Both the position numbers and the translations under genes were made by a program. Of a DNA stretch of 64,000 bases, positions 1-7,274 are shown in pieces. This DNA is from DSWT01 sp035373625 (GTDB lineage Bacteria; Chloroflexota; Anaerolineae; B4-G1; SLSP01). The notes beneath the pieces are model-generated. The model ran no database searches. It was not told the DNA's origin and saw only the letters and a program-made list of their open reading frames with translations. The DNA lies in NCBI GenBank assembly GCA_035373625.1, contig DAOSNS010000015.1, forward strand, positions 22,382 through 86,381, read 5' to 3'. How positions within the stretch are numbered: position 1 is the stretch's first letter; the number at the start of each line of letters is the position of its first letter.

Positions 1-321
1 CGCTTCCAGGCGCGCCTCAACGATCCCACCAAACGCTGGAAACTCAGCCCCATGGACCTGGAATCGCGCCGCAGATGGATCGAATACTCGAAGGCCAAAG
101 ATGAGATGTTCGCCCACACCGACACCAAACAATCGCCCTGGTACGTGGTCAACGCCGACGATAAACGCCGGGCGCATCTCAACTGCATCAGCCACCTGCT
201 CAGCCTGATTCCCTATGAGGATTTGACCCCCGGCCCCATCGAACTGCCGCCGCGCCAGGATGACATCGCCTACGTCCGCCCGCCGATGGAATACCAGACC
301 TTTGTTCCCGAACGATATTAA
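1..321 (+). CDS. ppk2: Polyphosphate kinase 2 (PPK2), C-terminal part only
   Basis: The open frame enters from the left edge (first codon CGC at base 1), so only about the last 106 residues are present. The stretch RFQARLNDPTKRWKLSP, then a Glu-Ser-Arg-Arg-Arg-Trp segment, Tyr-Ser-Lys-Ala-Lys-Asp-Glu and HTDTKQSPWYVVNADDKRRA, is typical of the C-terminal half of PPK2 enzymes. These transfer phosphate between polyphosphate and nucleotides in the cytoplasm. The ATP-binding Walker motifs lie upstream, outside the window. The internal ATG at 52 is not the start because the family similarity runs upstream of it. The stop is 24 bases before trpA, which suggests co-transcription, although there is no obvious functional link. 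Confidence 0.85.
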   Translation, partial: RFQARLNDPTKRWKLSPMDLESRRRWIEYSKAKDEMFAHTDTKQSPWYVVNADDKRRAHLNCISHLLSLIPYEDLTPGPIELPPRQDDIAYVRPPMEYQTFVPERY

Positions 322-345
322 ACCAACGACAAGGTGCATCCTGTA

Positions 346-1161
346 ATGCATAACATTGCGCAGACCTTTACCCTTTTGAAAGAGAAAGGCCGTAAGGCAC
401 TCATGCCTTATGTAACGCTGGGTTATCCGGCGTTGACCAGTGCCCTGGACATCGTCCCGGCGCTGGCCGAGGCGGGAGCGGATCTGGTGGAACTGGGGGT
501 GCCGTTCAGCGATCCCCTGGCCGATGGGGCGACGATCCAGGCAGCGGCGCAGCGGGCGCTGGAAAACGGCATGTCGTTGGCGTTGTGTCTGGAGCAGGCC
601 GCGGCCTTGCGCGCGCGCGGCGTCACTATCCCCTTTGTGCTGATGGGCTACTACAATCCCATCATGCAGTTCGGCATTGAGCATTTCGTGGAACAGGCCG
701 TGGCCGCCGGCATTGACGGCCTCATTGTCCCTGACCTGCCGCCAGAAGAGGCCGGGGACCTGTACACAGCGGCAACGGCGCGTGGGCTGGATGTTATCTT
801 CCTGTTGGCCCCCACATCGGACGCGGCGCGGGTGCAGACGGTCGCGGCGCGATCCGGCGGTTTCATCTACCTGGTGTCACTTGTCGGCGTGACGGGCGCG
901 CGGGAGAGCCTACCGCCCGATCTGGCGGAATTCGTCGCCCGCGTGCGTGCGGTCACAGAGAAACCGCTTGCCGTGGGATTCGGCATCGCCACACCGGAGC
1001 AAGCCGCGCAGGTGGCACGCCTAGCAGACGGTGTCATCGTCGGCAGCGCGCTCGTCAAAGTCATTGGGGCGGCAGACCACCCCGCCGAAGCCGCACGGAC
1101 ATTCGTGGCGGCGCTGCGTATGGGGATAGACATACAATCTTGCAAAGATAGCATGGATTGA
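346..1161 (+). CDS. trpA: Tryptophan synthase alpha subunit
   Basis: TrpA cleaves indole-3-glycerol phosphate to indole and glyceraldehyde-3-phosphate and passes indole to TrpB. The TIM-barrel signature is clear: PYVTLGYP near the N-terminus, LVELGVPFSDPLADG carrying the catalytic Glu and Asp, and GFGIATPEQ with a phosphate-binding loop near the C-terminus. I chose ATG 346 because the protein then begins MHNIAQTF, like the family, with AAGG at 331-334 upstream. An in-frame GTG at 334 would add four residues. Length (271 aa) is normal. No trpB or other trp gene is in view. The gene stands between ppk2 and the attenuated aro operon, whose promoter starts about 110 bases downstream. Confidence 0.95.
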   Translation: MHNIAQTFTLLKEKGRKALMPYVTLGYPALTSALDIVPALAEAGADLVELGVPFSDPLADGATIQAAAQRALENGMSLALCLEQAAALRARGVTIPFVLMGYYNPIMQFGIEHFVEQAVAAGIDGLIVPDLPPEEAGDLYTAATARGLDVIFLLAPTSDAARVQTVAARSGGFIYLVSLVGVTGARESLPPDLAEFVARVRAVTEKPLAVGFGIATPEQAAQVARLADGVIVGSALVKVIGAADHPAEAARTFVAALRMGIDIQSCKDSMD

Positions 1162-1272
1162 AGCTGCACCTTTCAATCCAATCTGTATAGTTGACCATAA
1201 TAGGAGTAAACAAAGAGCGTTTGCTCACGGACGTCACCGTTATTGCGTTTCAGGTCAGGTGAATGTGCCAGT

Positions 1273-1300
1273 TTGACAATTTCTCCAAATGGAGTATGAT
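1273..1300 (+). promoter_or_regulatory. Sigma70-type promoter of the aro operon leader
   Basis: A perfect -35 box TTGACA (1273-1278) is separated by 16 bases from TATGAT (1295-1300). Transcription would start near 1306-1308, giving a leader of roughly 180 nt that ends in the terminator at 1457-1494. This is the best promoter match between trpA and aroH. Predicted by eye only. Confidence 0.7.
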
Positions 1301-1310
1301 GGGTTGTAAT

Positions 1311-1349
1311 ATGATGAATGACTGGATAATTTGGTCGAAAGTCACATGA
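1311..1349 (+). CDS. Leader peptide 1, Trp-containing mini-ORF
   Basis: Twelve codons, MMNDWIIWSKVT, with two Trp codons. The TGA stop (1347-1349) overlaps the ATG of the next mini-ORF as ATGA. It begins only a few bases after the predicted transcription start and has no clear Shine-Dalgarno sequence. In-frame upstream ATGs at 1296 and 1299 exist, with GGAG at 1291-1294, but they would lie within the promoter. Its proposed role is to deliver ribosomes to leader peptide 2 by translational coupling and possibly to sense Trp. Translation is inferred, not shown. Confidence 0.4.
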   Translation: MMNDWIIWSKVT

Positions 1350-1399
1350 AATCACAAATCTGGTTTACCTACTATTACTTTTATTTTAGCTGTCCCTGA
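1346..1399 (+). CDS. Aromatic-rich attenuator leader peptide
   Basis: A 17-codon ORF encodes MKSQIWFTYYYFYFSCP. Residues 6-14 contain one Trp, three Phe and four Tyr among nine positions. This is the hallmark of a ribosome-stalling leader peptide for Phe/Tyr biosynthesis, comparable in logic to the enterobacterial pheA leader. It ends at TGA 1397-1399, inside helix 1:2 (CCCT 1394-1397 with AGGG 1401-1404). Its ATG overlaps the stop of mini-ORF 1, which would supply ribosomes although its own ribosome-binding site is weak. Downstream lie the antiterminator, the terminator and then aroH, pheA, aroF and tyrA, genes that make these same amino acids. Confidence 0.8.
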   Translation: MKSQIWFTYYYFYFSCP

Positions 1400-1478
1400 C
1401 AGGGTCGGCTCCTTGGCGTTGTAAAGGGTAAGAGTAAAAGGTAAACCCAAAAATGCAAAAAAAGACGTGGAGCGACCC
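1394..1478 (+). promoter_or_regulatory. Antiterminator / 1:2 helix of the aro attenuator
   Basis: Segment 2, GGGTCGGCTCC (1402-1412), can pair with segment 3, GGAGCGACCC (1469-1478), over ten base pairs with a single bulged G at 1408. Segment 3 is also the 5' arm and loop of the terminator, so the two structures exclude each other. Segment 1, CCCT (1394-1397), at the end of the leader-peptide ORF pairs with AGGG (1401-1404) and would block the antiterminator. A ribosome stalled on the Tyr/Phe codons would free segment 2 and allow read-through. A ribosome finishing at the stop codon would cover segment 2 and favour termination. Confidence 0.75.
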
Positions 1479-1494
1479 GCTCCACGTCTTTTTT
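1457..1494 (+). terminator. Intrinsic terminator (attenuator) before aroH
   Basis: An 11-bp perfect stem GACGTGGAGCG (1464-1474) and CGCTCCACGTC (1478-1488) encloses a 3-nt ACC loop. It is followed by a T-run and preceded by an A-run, so it is strong and potentially bidirectional. It lies 64 bases before the aroH start codon, downstream of the leader peptide. Confidence 0.95.
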
Positions 1495-1557
1495 GTACCG
1501 GATCTATCAACCGATCGAACAGTCGCTAACGGATTTTCAACTTTATGGAGAAAGACT

Positions 1558-1926
1558 ATGGCATGTCGAGGCATTCGAGGAGCAATTACCGTCACCGAAA
1601 ACACTGCCGCAGCCATCAAAGCGGCGACGCGAGCGTTGTTAGAACACATAGTCACAGCTAATGCCGTGAATATAGCTGACATCGCCAGCGTCATTTTCAC
1701 CGCCACGCCCGATCTGAACGCGGCTTATCCCGCCCTCGCCGCCCGCGAGATGGGATGGAACCACACACCGTTGCTGTGTATGCAGGAAATGGCCGTTCTG
1801 GGAAGCCTGCCCCGCTGTATTCGTGTCTTATTGCACTGGAACACCGACCGCGCACAAACGGACATCCATCACATCTACCTGGGCGAAGCGCAAGCCCTCA
1901 GACCGGATATAACGAATCACGAATAG
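1558..1926 (+). CDS. aroH: Chorismate mutase, AroH type
   Basis: AroH rearranges chorismate to prephenate, the branch point to Phe and Tyr. The protein (122 aa) starts MACRGIRGAITV, like the monofunctional Bacillus AroH family, with the conserved SATPDL-like segment (TATPDLNAAYPA), CMQEM, RCIRV and YLGEAQALRPD. The start at 1558 has GGAG at 1547-1550. The longer in-frame reading from 1453 runs through the terminator and is rejected. The last residues (ITNHE) and the stop are encoded by the first copies of a cgaatca-type heptamer repeat, so the native C-terminal tail seems to have been replaced. First gene of the attenuated operon. Confidence 0.95.
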   Translation: MACRGIRGAITVTENTAAAIKAATRALLEHIVTANAVNIADIASVIFTATPDLNAAYPALAAREMGWNHTPLLCMQEMAVLGSLPRCIRVLLHWNTDRAQTDIHHIYLGEAQALRPDITNHE

Positions 1927-2017
1927 CGGATGGCGAATTAAAAATAGCGAATTACGAATAGCGAATTACAACTCGTAACTCGTGATTCGTAATTCGTAAC
2001 TCGTAATTCGTAATTCT
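1911..2017 (+). repeat. Heptamer repeat (gaattac/cgaatca), inverted halves
   Basis: Forward copies of cgaatta/cgaatag-like heptamers (1911-1969) are followed by reverse-complement copies (gtaattc, gtaactc; 1972-2017), so the pheA leader mRNA could fold into a long imperfect hairpin. The forward half supplies the aroH C-terminal codons and stop. The pheA ribosome-binding site, a run of seven G, follows directly at 2022-2029. Confidence 0.85.
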
Positions 2018-2035
2018 TTAAGGGGGGGGAATCTT

Positions 2036-2881
2036 ATGGTCAGAGTAGCTTTTCAAGGAGTTGCCGGAGCATATTCGGAAGAGGCCGTGCGGCAGTATTT
2101 TGGGCCAACGGTGGAGAGCGTGCCATGTCGCACACTGGATGAGATGTTTCCACTTGTGGAGAACGGCGCAGCCGATTATGCCATGCTGCCGGTGGAGAAT
2201 GCCGTCGCCGGGTCGGTGGCCGGTGCTTATGAGCTGCTGTTGGAACGCGATTTGCGCATCAACGCCGAGGTCATCCTGCACGTCCATCACATGCTGATGA
2301 CCTTACCGGGGACAAAGCGTGAAGACATCAAGCGCGTGCGCTCGCATCCACAGGCATTGGCACAGTGCCAGCGTTATCTCGATCGTTACGGCCTCATCGG
2401 CGAACCGGCCTTCGACACGGCAGGCAGTGCACGTGATCTGGCGAATCATCCCGAACCGGATGTCGCCGTCATCGCCAGCGCGTTAGCGGCGGAACTGTAC
2501 AATCTGGAAATCCTGGATCGAAACATCGAAGACTATCGCTTCAACTACACACGCTTTTTTGTGATGGGGCTTGAGGATCCGCCCCGTGCGCAACGCCCTA
2601 AAACCTCTATCGTCTTCTCCACACGACACACGCCCGGCGCGCTGTACAAATCTATGGGCGAGTTTGCGATACGCGGCATCAACCTCACCAAAATCGAATC
2701 GCGCCCGCGTTTGAATCAACCCTGGCGCTACATTTTTTACCTGGACTTTGAGGGCCATTGTCAGGACGTGGCCTGTGAGGCCGCTTTGATGGGACTATTA
2801 CGTCATTCTTCATTCGTCAAATTGTTGGGTTCATATCCGGCAGCCACAACGCCGGTGATAGAAGAGGAGGAAAAGCGATGA
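2036..2881 (+). CDS. pheA: Prephenate dehydratase
   Basis: PheA converts prephenate to phenylpyruvate, the Phe-specific step. The 281-residue protein has the PDT domain at about 1-180, starting VAFQGVAGAYSEEA, with the catalytic NYTRFFV motif near 170. A C-terminal ACT domain at about 190-265 carries LTKIESRP, the Phe-binding ESRP motif. Feedback inhibition by Phe is therefore expected. The start follows a G-rich ribosome-binding site. The stop overlaps the aroF start as ATGA, indicating translational coupling. No chorismate mutase domain is fused; that activity is supplied by aroH just upstream. Confidence 0.97.
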   Translation: MVRVAFQGVAGAYSEEAVRQYFGPTVESVPCRTLDEMFPLVENGAADYAMLPVENAVAGSVAGAYELLLERDLRINAEVILHVHHMLMTLPGTKREDIKRVRSHPQALAQCQRYLDRYGLIGEPAFDTAGSARDLANHPEPDVAVIASALAAELYNLEILDRNIEDYRFNYTRFFVMGLEDPPRAQRPKTSIVFSTRHTPGALYKSMGEFAIRGINLTKIESRPRLNQPWRYIFYLDFEGHCQDVACEAALMGLLRHSSFVKLLGSYPAATTPVIEEEEKR

Positions 2882-3891
2882 TCGTCATTATGAAACACGG
2901 TGCGACAGCAGCACAAATTGCCAATGTGACGGCCCGTATCGAGGGTATGGGCTGTACGACGCACCTCTCACAAGGAGAGGAGCGCACCATTATCGGGGTC
3001 ATCGGCAACGGCCGGCCGATTGACCGGGAACAGATCGAACGAATGTCCGGCGTGGATCGCGTGGTGGCAGTGTTGCGGCCCTTCAAACTCGCCAGCCGCG
3101 AATTCCATCCGCAGGACACCGTCGTTCCGATCAACGGCGTCAGTGTCGGAGGCAAGGCATTGACCATTATGGCCGGGCCATGCTCGGTGGAGAGCCGTGC
3201 GCAGTTGTTAGAAACAGCGTATGCCGTGAAACAAGCCGGCGCGCATATCCTGCGGGGCGGCGCCTACAAACCGCGCAGTTCCCCGTACAGCTTCCAGGGA
3301 TTGGGTGAAGAGGCCCTGCGGCTCCTGGCCGAAGCGCGCAGCGTCACCGGCCTGCCCATCGTCACCGAGGTCATCGCGCCGGAGCTGGTGCCGTTGGTCG
3401 CCACCTATGCCGACATTTTGCAGGTGGGCGCGCGCAACATGCAGAACTTCGCCTTGCTACACGCCGTCGGCGAGTCGCAACGTCCGGTGTTGCTCAAGCG
3501 CGGCATGATGGCGACGATGGAGGAATTGCTGATGGCCGCCGAGTACATCCTCTCACATGGCAACCATCGCGTCATCCTCTGCGAACGCGGCATCCGCACC
3601 TTCGAGAACTACACGCGCAACACCCTCGACCTGAGTGCCGTGCCCATGCTCAAACAACTCAGCCACCTGCCCGTCATCGTGGATCCGAGCCACGGCACCG
3701 GTAAATGGGAACTGGTCGAACCGATGTCACGGGCTGCCATTGCCGCCGGCGCCGACGGTCTTATCATCGAAGTCCACCCGCGCCCGGAAGAAGCCCTTTC
3801 CGACGGCGCACAGTCGCTCAAACCGACGCGCTTTGCCGCACTGGTCGAATCGCTCAAGCCCATCGCCGAAGCGGTAGGACGAACACTATAG
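2878..3891 (+). CDS. aroF: DAHP synthase (3-deoxy-7-phosphoheptulonate synthase)
   Basis: It condenses phosphoenolpyruvate and erythrose-4-phosphate, the first committed shikimate step. The 337 residues comprise an N-terminal ~70-aa ferredoxin-like regulatory domain (MIVIMKHGATAAQI onward) and a TIM barrel. Barrel signatures are MAGPCSVES, RGGAYKPRSSPYSFQG, KRGMMAT, ILCERGIRTFENYTRN and DPSHGTG. This is the architecture of Thermotoga/Bacillus-type enzymes that are inhibited by Tyr/Phe through the N-terminal domain. It overlaps pheA by four bases. Confidence 0.97.
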   Translation: MIVIMKHGATAAQIANVTARIEGMGCTTHLSQGEERTIIGVIGNGRPIDREQIERMSGVDRVVAVLRPFKLASREFHPQDTVVPINGVSVGGKALTIMAGPCSVESRAQLLETAYAVKQAGAHILRGGAYKPRSSPYSFQGLGEEALRLLAEARSVTGLPIVTEVIAPELVPLVATYADILQVGARNMQNFALLHAVGESQRPVLLKRGMMATMEELLMAAEYILSHGNHRVILCERGIRTFENYTRNTLDLSAVPMLKQLSHLPVIVDPSHGTGKWELVEPMSRAAIAAGADGLIIEVHPRPEEALSDGAQSLKPTRFAALVESLKPIAEAVGRTL

Positions 3892-3892
3892 A

Positions 3893-3955
3893 ATCTCAGA
3901 ATCAGCGAATCAGCAAATTGGCGAATCGGCGGGCCTGCTCGAATTGCGAATTTCG
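3893..3955 (+). repeat. gaatcagc/gaatcggc repeat after aroF
   Basis: Several imperfect copies of gaatcagc, gaatcggc and gaattgc follow the aroF stop. Related but inverted copies lie at 4072-4108, just before tyrA. The 234-base gap between aroF and tyrA otherwise shows no gene. Confidence 0.8.
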
Positions 3956-4071
3956 GGACAGGTGTGACGCACCTTGCATGGTCTGAAGAGATTTTCAGGG
4001 TCAGAAAGGCTTTATAGACATTCGGCCTTCCTGTTAATCCCCTCCAAAGAAATGCACCGCGTAATGACCGT

Positions 4072-4108
4072 CGCAATTCGCAATTCGTAATTCGCAATTC
4101 GCAATTCG
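4072..4108 (+). repeat. caattcg heptamer repeat before tyrA
   Basis: Five near-perfect copies of the heptamer caattcg/taattcg, in the inverse orientation to the block at 3893-3955. The tyrA ribosome-binding site AAGGAG begins immediately downstream. Confidence 0.85.
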
Positions 4109-4125
4109 ACAAGGAGACGAGAGAA

Positions 4126-4989
4126 ATGAAATCACTTTCTGATTGTATTGTCTCGGTTGTCGGCCTGGGCCTGATGGGGGCATCGCTGGCAGGGGCGCTG
4201 CGCGGAAAGTGTGCGCGCGTTGTGGGTGTGGCGCGGCGGGCGGAGGTCATCGAAACGGCGCTGGCGCGTGGGTTCGTGGATGAGGGGACGACCGACCTGA
4301 GCGCCGGCGTGCATGACGCCAATATAGTGGTGCTGTCAACGCCGGTGCGTGTGATCATACAACAGCTGGCCGAGATTGCGCCGCACCTGCGCCCCGGCTG
4401 CGTGGTGATGGACCTGGGCAGCACCAAAAAGGACATCATTGACGCGATGGAACGTTTGCTGCCGGAACACATTCAACCACTTGGCGCACACCCGATGTGC
4501 GGCAAAGAAACCTCCGGCATCGAAGTCGCCGAAATCACGCTGTACCGGGAGCGCACGTTCATCCTCACGCCGTCGCCTCGCACGACGCCGGAGACACTGG
4601 CACTCGGCACGGCGCTTGCCGAAGCCGTCGGCGCGAAGCCGCTGGTGCTCGACGCCGACCGACAGGACTACATCGTCGGCACGGTGAGCCATCTGCCGTA
4701 CCTGCTGGCCTGCGCGCTGGTCGCCACCGCAGACGCCACCACATCCAAAGACCCGGCGGCGTGGAAGATCGTCGCGGGCGGCTTCCGCGATACATCGCGC
4801 GTGGCAGGCAGTGATGTCACGATGATGCTGGATATCCTGATGACCAACCAGACCCATGTTTTAGAAGCCGTGCGTGTCTTTGAAGAACAATTGCGCTCGC
4901 TGACCGCCATGATCGCCGCCGGCGATGAAGATGCCCTGCGCGCCAGGCTCACCCATATCCGCAACACCCGCAAGGAGATGTTCCCATGA
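4126..4989 (+). CDS. tyrA: Prephenate dehydrogenase
   Basis: TyrA oxidatively decarboxylates prephenate to 4-hydroxyphenylpyruvate using NAD(P). The N-terminal Rossmann fold shows VGLGLMGAS (GxGxxG). HPMCGKETSGIE in the middle and GTVSHLPYLLACAL in the helical C-terminal domain carry conserved substrate-binding and catalytic residues. Length (287 aa) fits the short class without an ACT domain. AGGAG precedes the ATG by about 11 bases, right after an inverted heptamer-repeat block. The stop overlaps the aroA start as ATGA. Confidence 0.96.
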   Translation: MKSLSDCIVSVVGLGLMGASLAGALRGKCARVVGVARRAEVIETALARGFVDEGTTDLSAGVHDANIVVLSTPVRVIIQQLAEIAPHLRPGCVVMDLGSTKKDIIDAMERLLPEHIQPLGAHPMCGKETSGIEVAEITLYRERTFILTPSPRTTPETLALGTALAEAVGAKPLVLDADRQDYIVGTVSHLPYLLACALVATADATTSKDPAAWKIVAGGFRDTSRVAGSDVTMMLDILMTNQTHVLEAVRVFEEQLRSLTAMIAAGDEDALRARLTHIRNTRKEMFP

Positions 4990-6428
4990 GCCGATTGATC
5001 GTTTCTCCGGGGTCGCCGCTCCGCGGACAGGCGCGCGTCCCCGGCGACAAATCCATCTCGCACCGTGCGTTGATGCTCGGTGCCCTGGCCGACGGCGTCA
5101 GCCACATCGCAGGCTTCCTGCCCGGCGGTGATTGCCTGGCGACATTAGGGTGTATGCGCGCACTGGGGGTCGAGATAGAGGTCAACGGCTTGAACGGAAA
5201 TCTATCCGTTTCATCCGTTGAATCCGTTGACATCATTATCCACGGACGCGGATTGCGCGGCCTGCATGCGCCGGGCGCACCCCTGGACTGCGTCCGCTCC
5301 GGTACAACCATGCGCTTGCTGGCAGGGATTCTGGCCGGGCAGGATTTCGACAGCATACTCAGCGGCGATCCCCAACTACTGCGCCGCCCCATGCGCCGCG
5401 TCGTTGAACCGCTGCGCGCGCTCGGTGCGGACATCCACGATACCGACGGCCACGGCCCGCTTGTCATCCACGGGAAACAATTGCATGGTGGGGAGCTTAC
5501 ACTGACCGTCGCCAGCGCTCAGGTGAAGAGTGCGCTTTTGCTGGCGGGCCTGTTTGCCGACATGCCGGTGACCGTCCACCAACCCGGCCCCAGCCGTGAC
5601 CATACCGAGAGGATGCTTAAAGCGCAGGTAAATGGCAAATGGCAAATGGCAAATGGCGAATCGGCGAATCAGCGAATCGGCGAATCAGCGCTTGTCATCA
5701 ACGGGCTTACTGTGATGTTGAACCCGTCCGCTATTGAGCATCTGGCACCTTTGAACATGACCGTTCCTGGCGACATTTCTTCGGCGGCGTTTCCCCTTGT
5801 GGCGGCGCTGCTCGTGCCGGACTCGGAGATCACGCTGACCGGCATCAACATCAACTGGACACGCACAGGCTTGTTAGATGTGCTCGCTGCGATGGGCGCG
5901 GAGATCACGCTGACGAACGAAGACACGCAAGGCGGCGAGCCGGTGGCCGATCTGACCGTGCGCACGGCGTCGCTGAGGGGAACGGAAATCGGCGGTGACA
6001 TAGTGGTGCGGATGATTGACGAATTTCCCATCCTGGCGGTCGCGGCGACACAGGCGCGTGGCACAACGCTGGTACGCGATGCCCATGAACTGCGGGTCAA
6101 GGAGACCGACCGCATTGCCACGGTCGTGGAAGAATTGCGCAAGCTTGGCGCAAGCATCGAACCACGTGAAGACGGCTTCATCGTCAACGGACCGACCCAA
6201 CTGCGCGGGGCCGTTGTAGATAGCCACGGTGACCACCGCCTGGGGATGGCGCTCGCTGTAGCGGGACTGATCGCGGAGGGTGAAACGGTGATCGAAGGTG
6301 CGGAGCGCATCACAGATTCATTTCCAGGTTTTGTGAGTATAATGCAAGGGTTAGGAGGTCACTTAACATTTCAGGAGGCCCAATGGCTTTATCAGGAATT
6401 AATGGACACACCACCCTGGTCGGACTGA
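4986..6428 (+). CDS. aroA: EPSP synthase with two repeat-derived in-frame insertions
   Basis: It transfers enolpyruvyl from PEP to shikimate-3-phosphate. Signatures include GDKSISHRALMLGA, SGTTMRLLAG, SAQVKSALLLAGL, SRDHTERML, PGDISSAAF, KETDRI and DHRLGMALA. At 480 aa it is about 50 residues longer than usual. Residues ~71-82 derive from an aatccgtt-type repeat and residues ~215-235 (NGKWQMANGESANQRIGES) from aatggca and gaatcggc repeats. Both insertions lie between conserved blocks and keep the frame. The C-terminal ~20 residues run on through the aroE ribosome-binding site, giving a 46-base overlap with aroE. Catalytic motifs are intact, so I infer a functional enzyme. Confidence 0.95.
   Translation: MSRLIVSPGSPLRGQARVPGDKSISHRALMLGALADGVSHIAGFLPGGDCLATLGCMRALGVEIEVNGLNGNLSVSSVESVDIIIHGRGLRGLHAPGAPLDCVRSGTTMRLLAGILAGQDFDSILSGDPQLLRRPMRRVVEPLRALGADIHDTDGHGPLVIHGKQLHGGELTLTVASAQVKSALLLAGLFADMPVTVHQPGPSRDHTERMLKAQVNGKWQMANGESANQRIGESALVINGLTVMLNPSAIEHLAPLNMTVPGDISSAAFPLVAALLVPDSEITLTGININWTRTGLLDVLAAMGAEITLTNEDTQGGEPVADLTVRTASLRGTEIGGDIVVRMIDEFPILAVAATQARGTTLVRDAHELRVKETDRIATVVEELRKLGASIEPREDGFIVNGPTQLRGAVVDSHGDHRLGMALAVAGLIAEGETVIEGAERITDSFPGFVSIMQGLGGHLTFQEAQWLYQELMDTPPWSD
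5197..5230 (+). repeat. aatccgtt repeat inside aroA
   Basis: Copies of tatccgtt, catccgtt and aatccgtt encode Leu-Ser-Val-Ser-Ser-Val-Glu-Ser-Val in AroA. The same word family forms the intergenic array at 61760-62100 and appears at 63465-63512. Confidence 0.75.
5630..5689 (+). repeat. aatggca / gaatcggc repeat inside aroA
   Basis: Four aatggca heptamers followed by alternating gaatcggc and gaatcagc octamers are inserted between SRDHTERML and the PGDISSAAF block. They stay in frame and contain no stop codon. Confidence 0.95.
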
Positions 6429-7267
6429 TCGCGTGGCCGGTGGGCCACAGCGTCTCACCGCCGATGCATAACGCAGCCTTCGAGGCTCTCGGCTTGAACT
6501 GGTGTTACGTTCCGCTGCCGGTTGCGCCGTCGCAGGTGGAAAACGCGGTGCGCGGCGTGGCGGCGCTTGGATTCCGGGGGGTCAACGTGACTGTGCCGCA
6601 CAAACAGGCGGTGCTTCCGGCGTTGGATGTGATCGCGCCAGACGCAGCGCGGTTCGGCGCGGTGAACACTATCGTCATCGAACGCGATACAGACGGACGG
6701 CCGGTGATCACCGGGCACAACACGGACTACCAGGGTTTCCTTGGTTCGCTGCGACAGGGAGGCTTCGAGCCGGCGGGTAAGTCTGCGGTCGTTGTCGGGG
6801 CCGGAGGGGCAGGACGTGCCGTGGTCTTTGGATTGTTGCAGGCAAACGCGCGCGACGTGTTGGTACTCGACACACAGCCGCGGCAGGTACAGTCGTTGTT
6901 GGCCGACCTGGGCGGAAATGGCGTGCCGTTGCGCACTGCCCCGCTATCCACCGAGATTTTGGTGGAATCGGCGCGCGCGGCGGATCTGCTGGTCAACGCG
7001 ACGCCCGTGGGGATGTCGCCCCAGATCCACGCCTCCATCTGGCCCGATGCGGCGTCCTTCCCGGCGCACCTGACCGTCTTCGATCTCGTCTACAATCCAC
7101 AAGAAACGCAGCTTTTGCGCCAGGCACGCGCGGCGGGCGCGCTGGCTATTGACGGGCTGGATATGCTCGTGCGACAAGGGGCGATTGCCTTCGAGTTGTG
7201 GACCGGCCAGCAAGCCCCGTTCGACGTGATGCGCGACGCCTGTGAGCGTGCATTAGGACAGCGGTAG
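6383..7267 (+). CDS. aroE: Shikimate dehydrogenase
   Basis: AroE reduces 3-dehydroshikimate to shikimate with NADPH. The 294-aa protein has the substrate motif WPVGHSVSPPMHN, the catalytic Lys in VNVTVPHKQ and Asp in GHNTDYQGF. The Rossmann loop VVVGAGGAGRA and NATPVGMSP follow. The start has a perfect AGGAGG at 6373-6378, inside the 3' end of aroA. The 46-base overlap implies tight coupling to aroA. Confidence 0.96.
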   Translation: MALSGINGHTTLVGLIAWPVGHSVSPPMHNAAFEALGLNWCYVPLPVAPSQVENAVRGVAALGFRGVNVTVPHKQAVLPALDVIAPDAARFGAVNTIVIERDTDGRPVITGHNTDYQGFLGSLRQGGFEPAGKSAVVVGAGGAGRAVVFGLLQANARDVLVLDTQPRQVQSLLADLGGNGVPLRTAPLSTEILVESARAADLLVNATPVGMSPQIHASIWPDAASFPAHLTVFDLVYNPQETQLLRQARAAGALAIDGLDMLVRQGAIAFELWTGQQAPFDVMRDACERALGQR

Positions 7268-7274
7268 GTTGCCG

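Noticed and set aside
1173..1355. 60-aa minus-strand ORF in the aro leader
   Set aside because: Lies opposite the promoter and leader peptides; no ribosome-binding site.
1453..1557. AroH starting at 1453
   Set aside because: The extension would be translated from the terminator hairpin and has no family similarity; ATG 1558 has GGAG at the right distance.
4986..7267. Frameshift at the aroA/aroE junction because of the 46-base overlap
   Set aside because: Both proteins are complete by motif, and aroE has its own perfect AGGAGG and ATG inside aroA. A long overlap is sufficient explanation.
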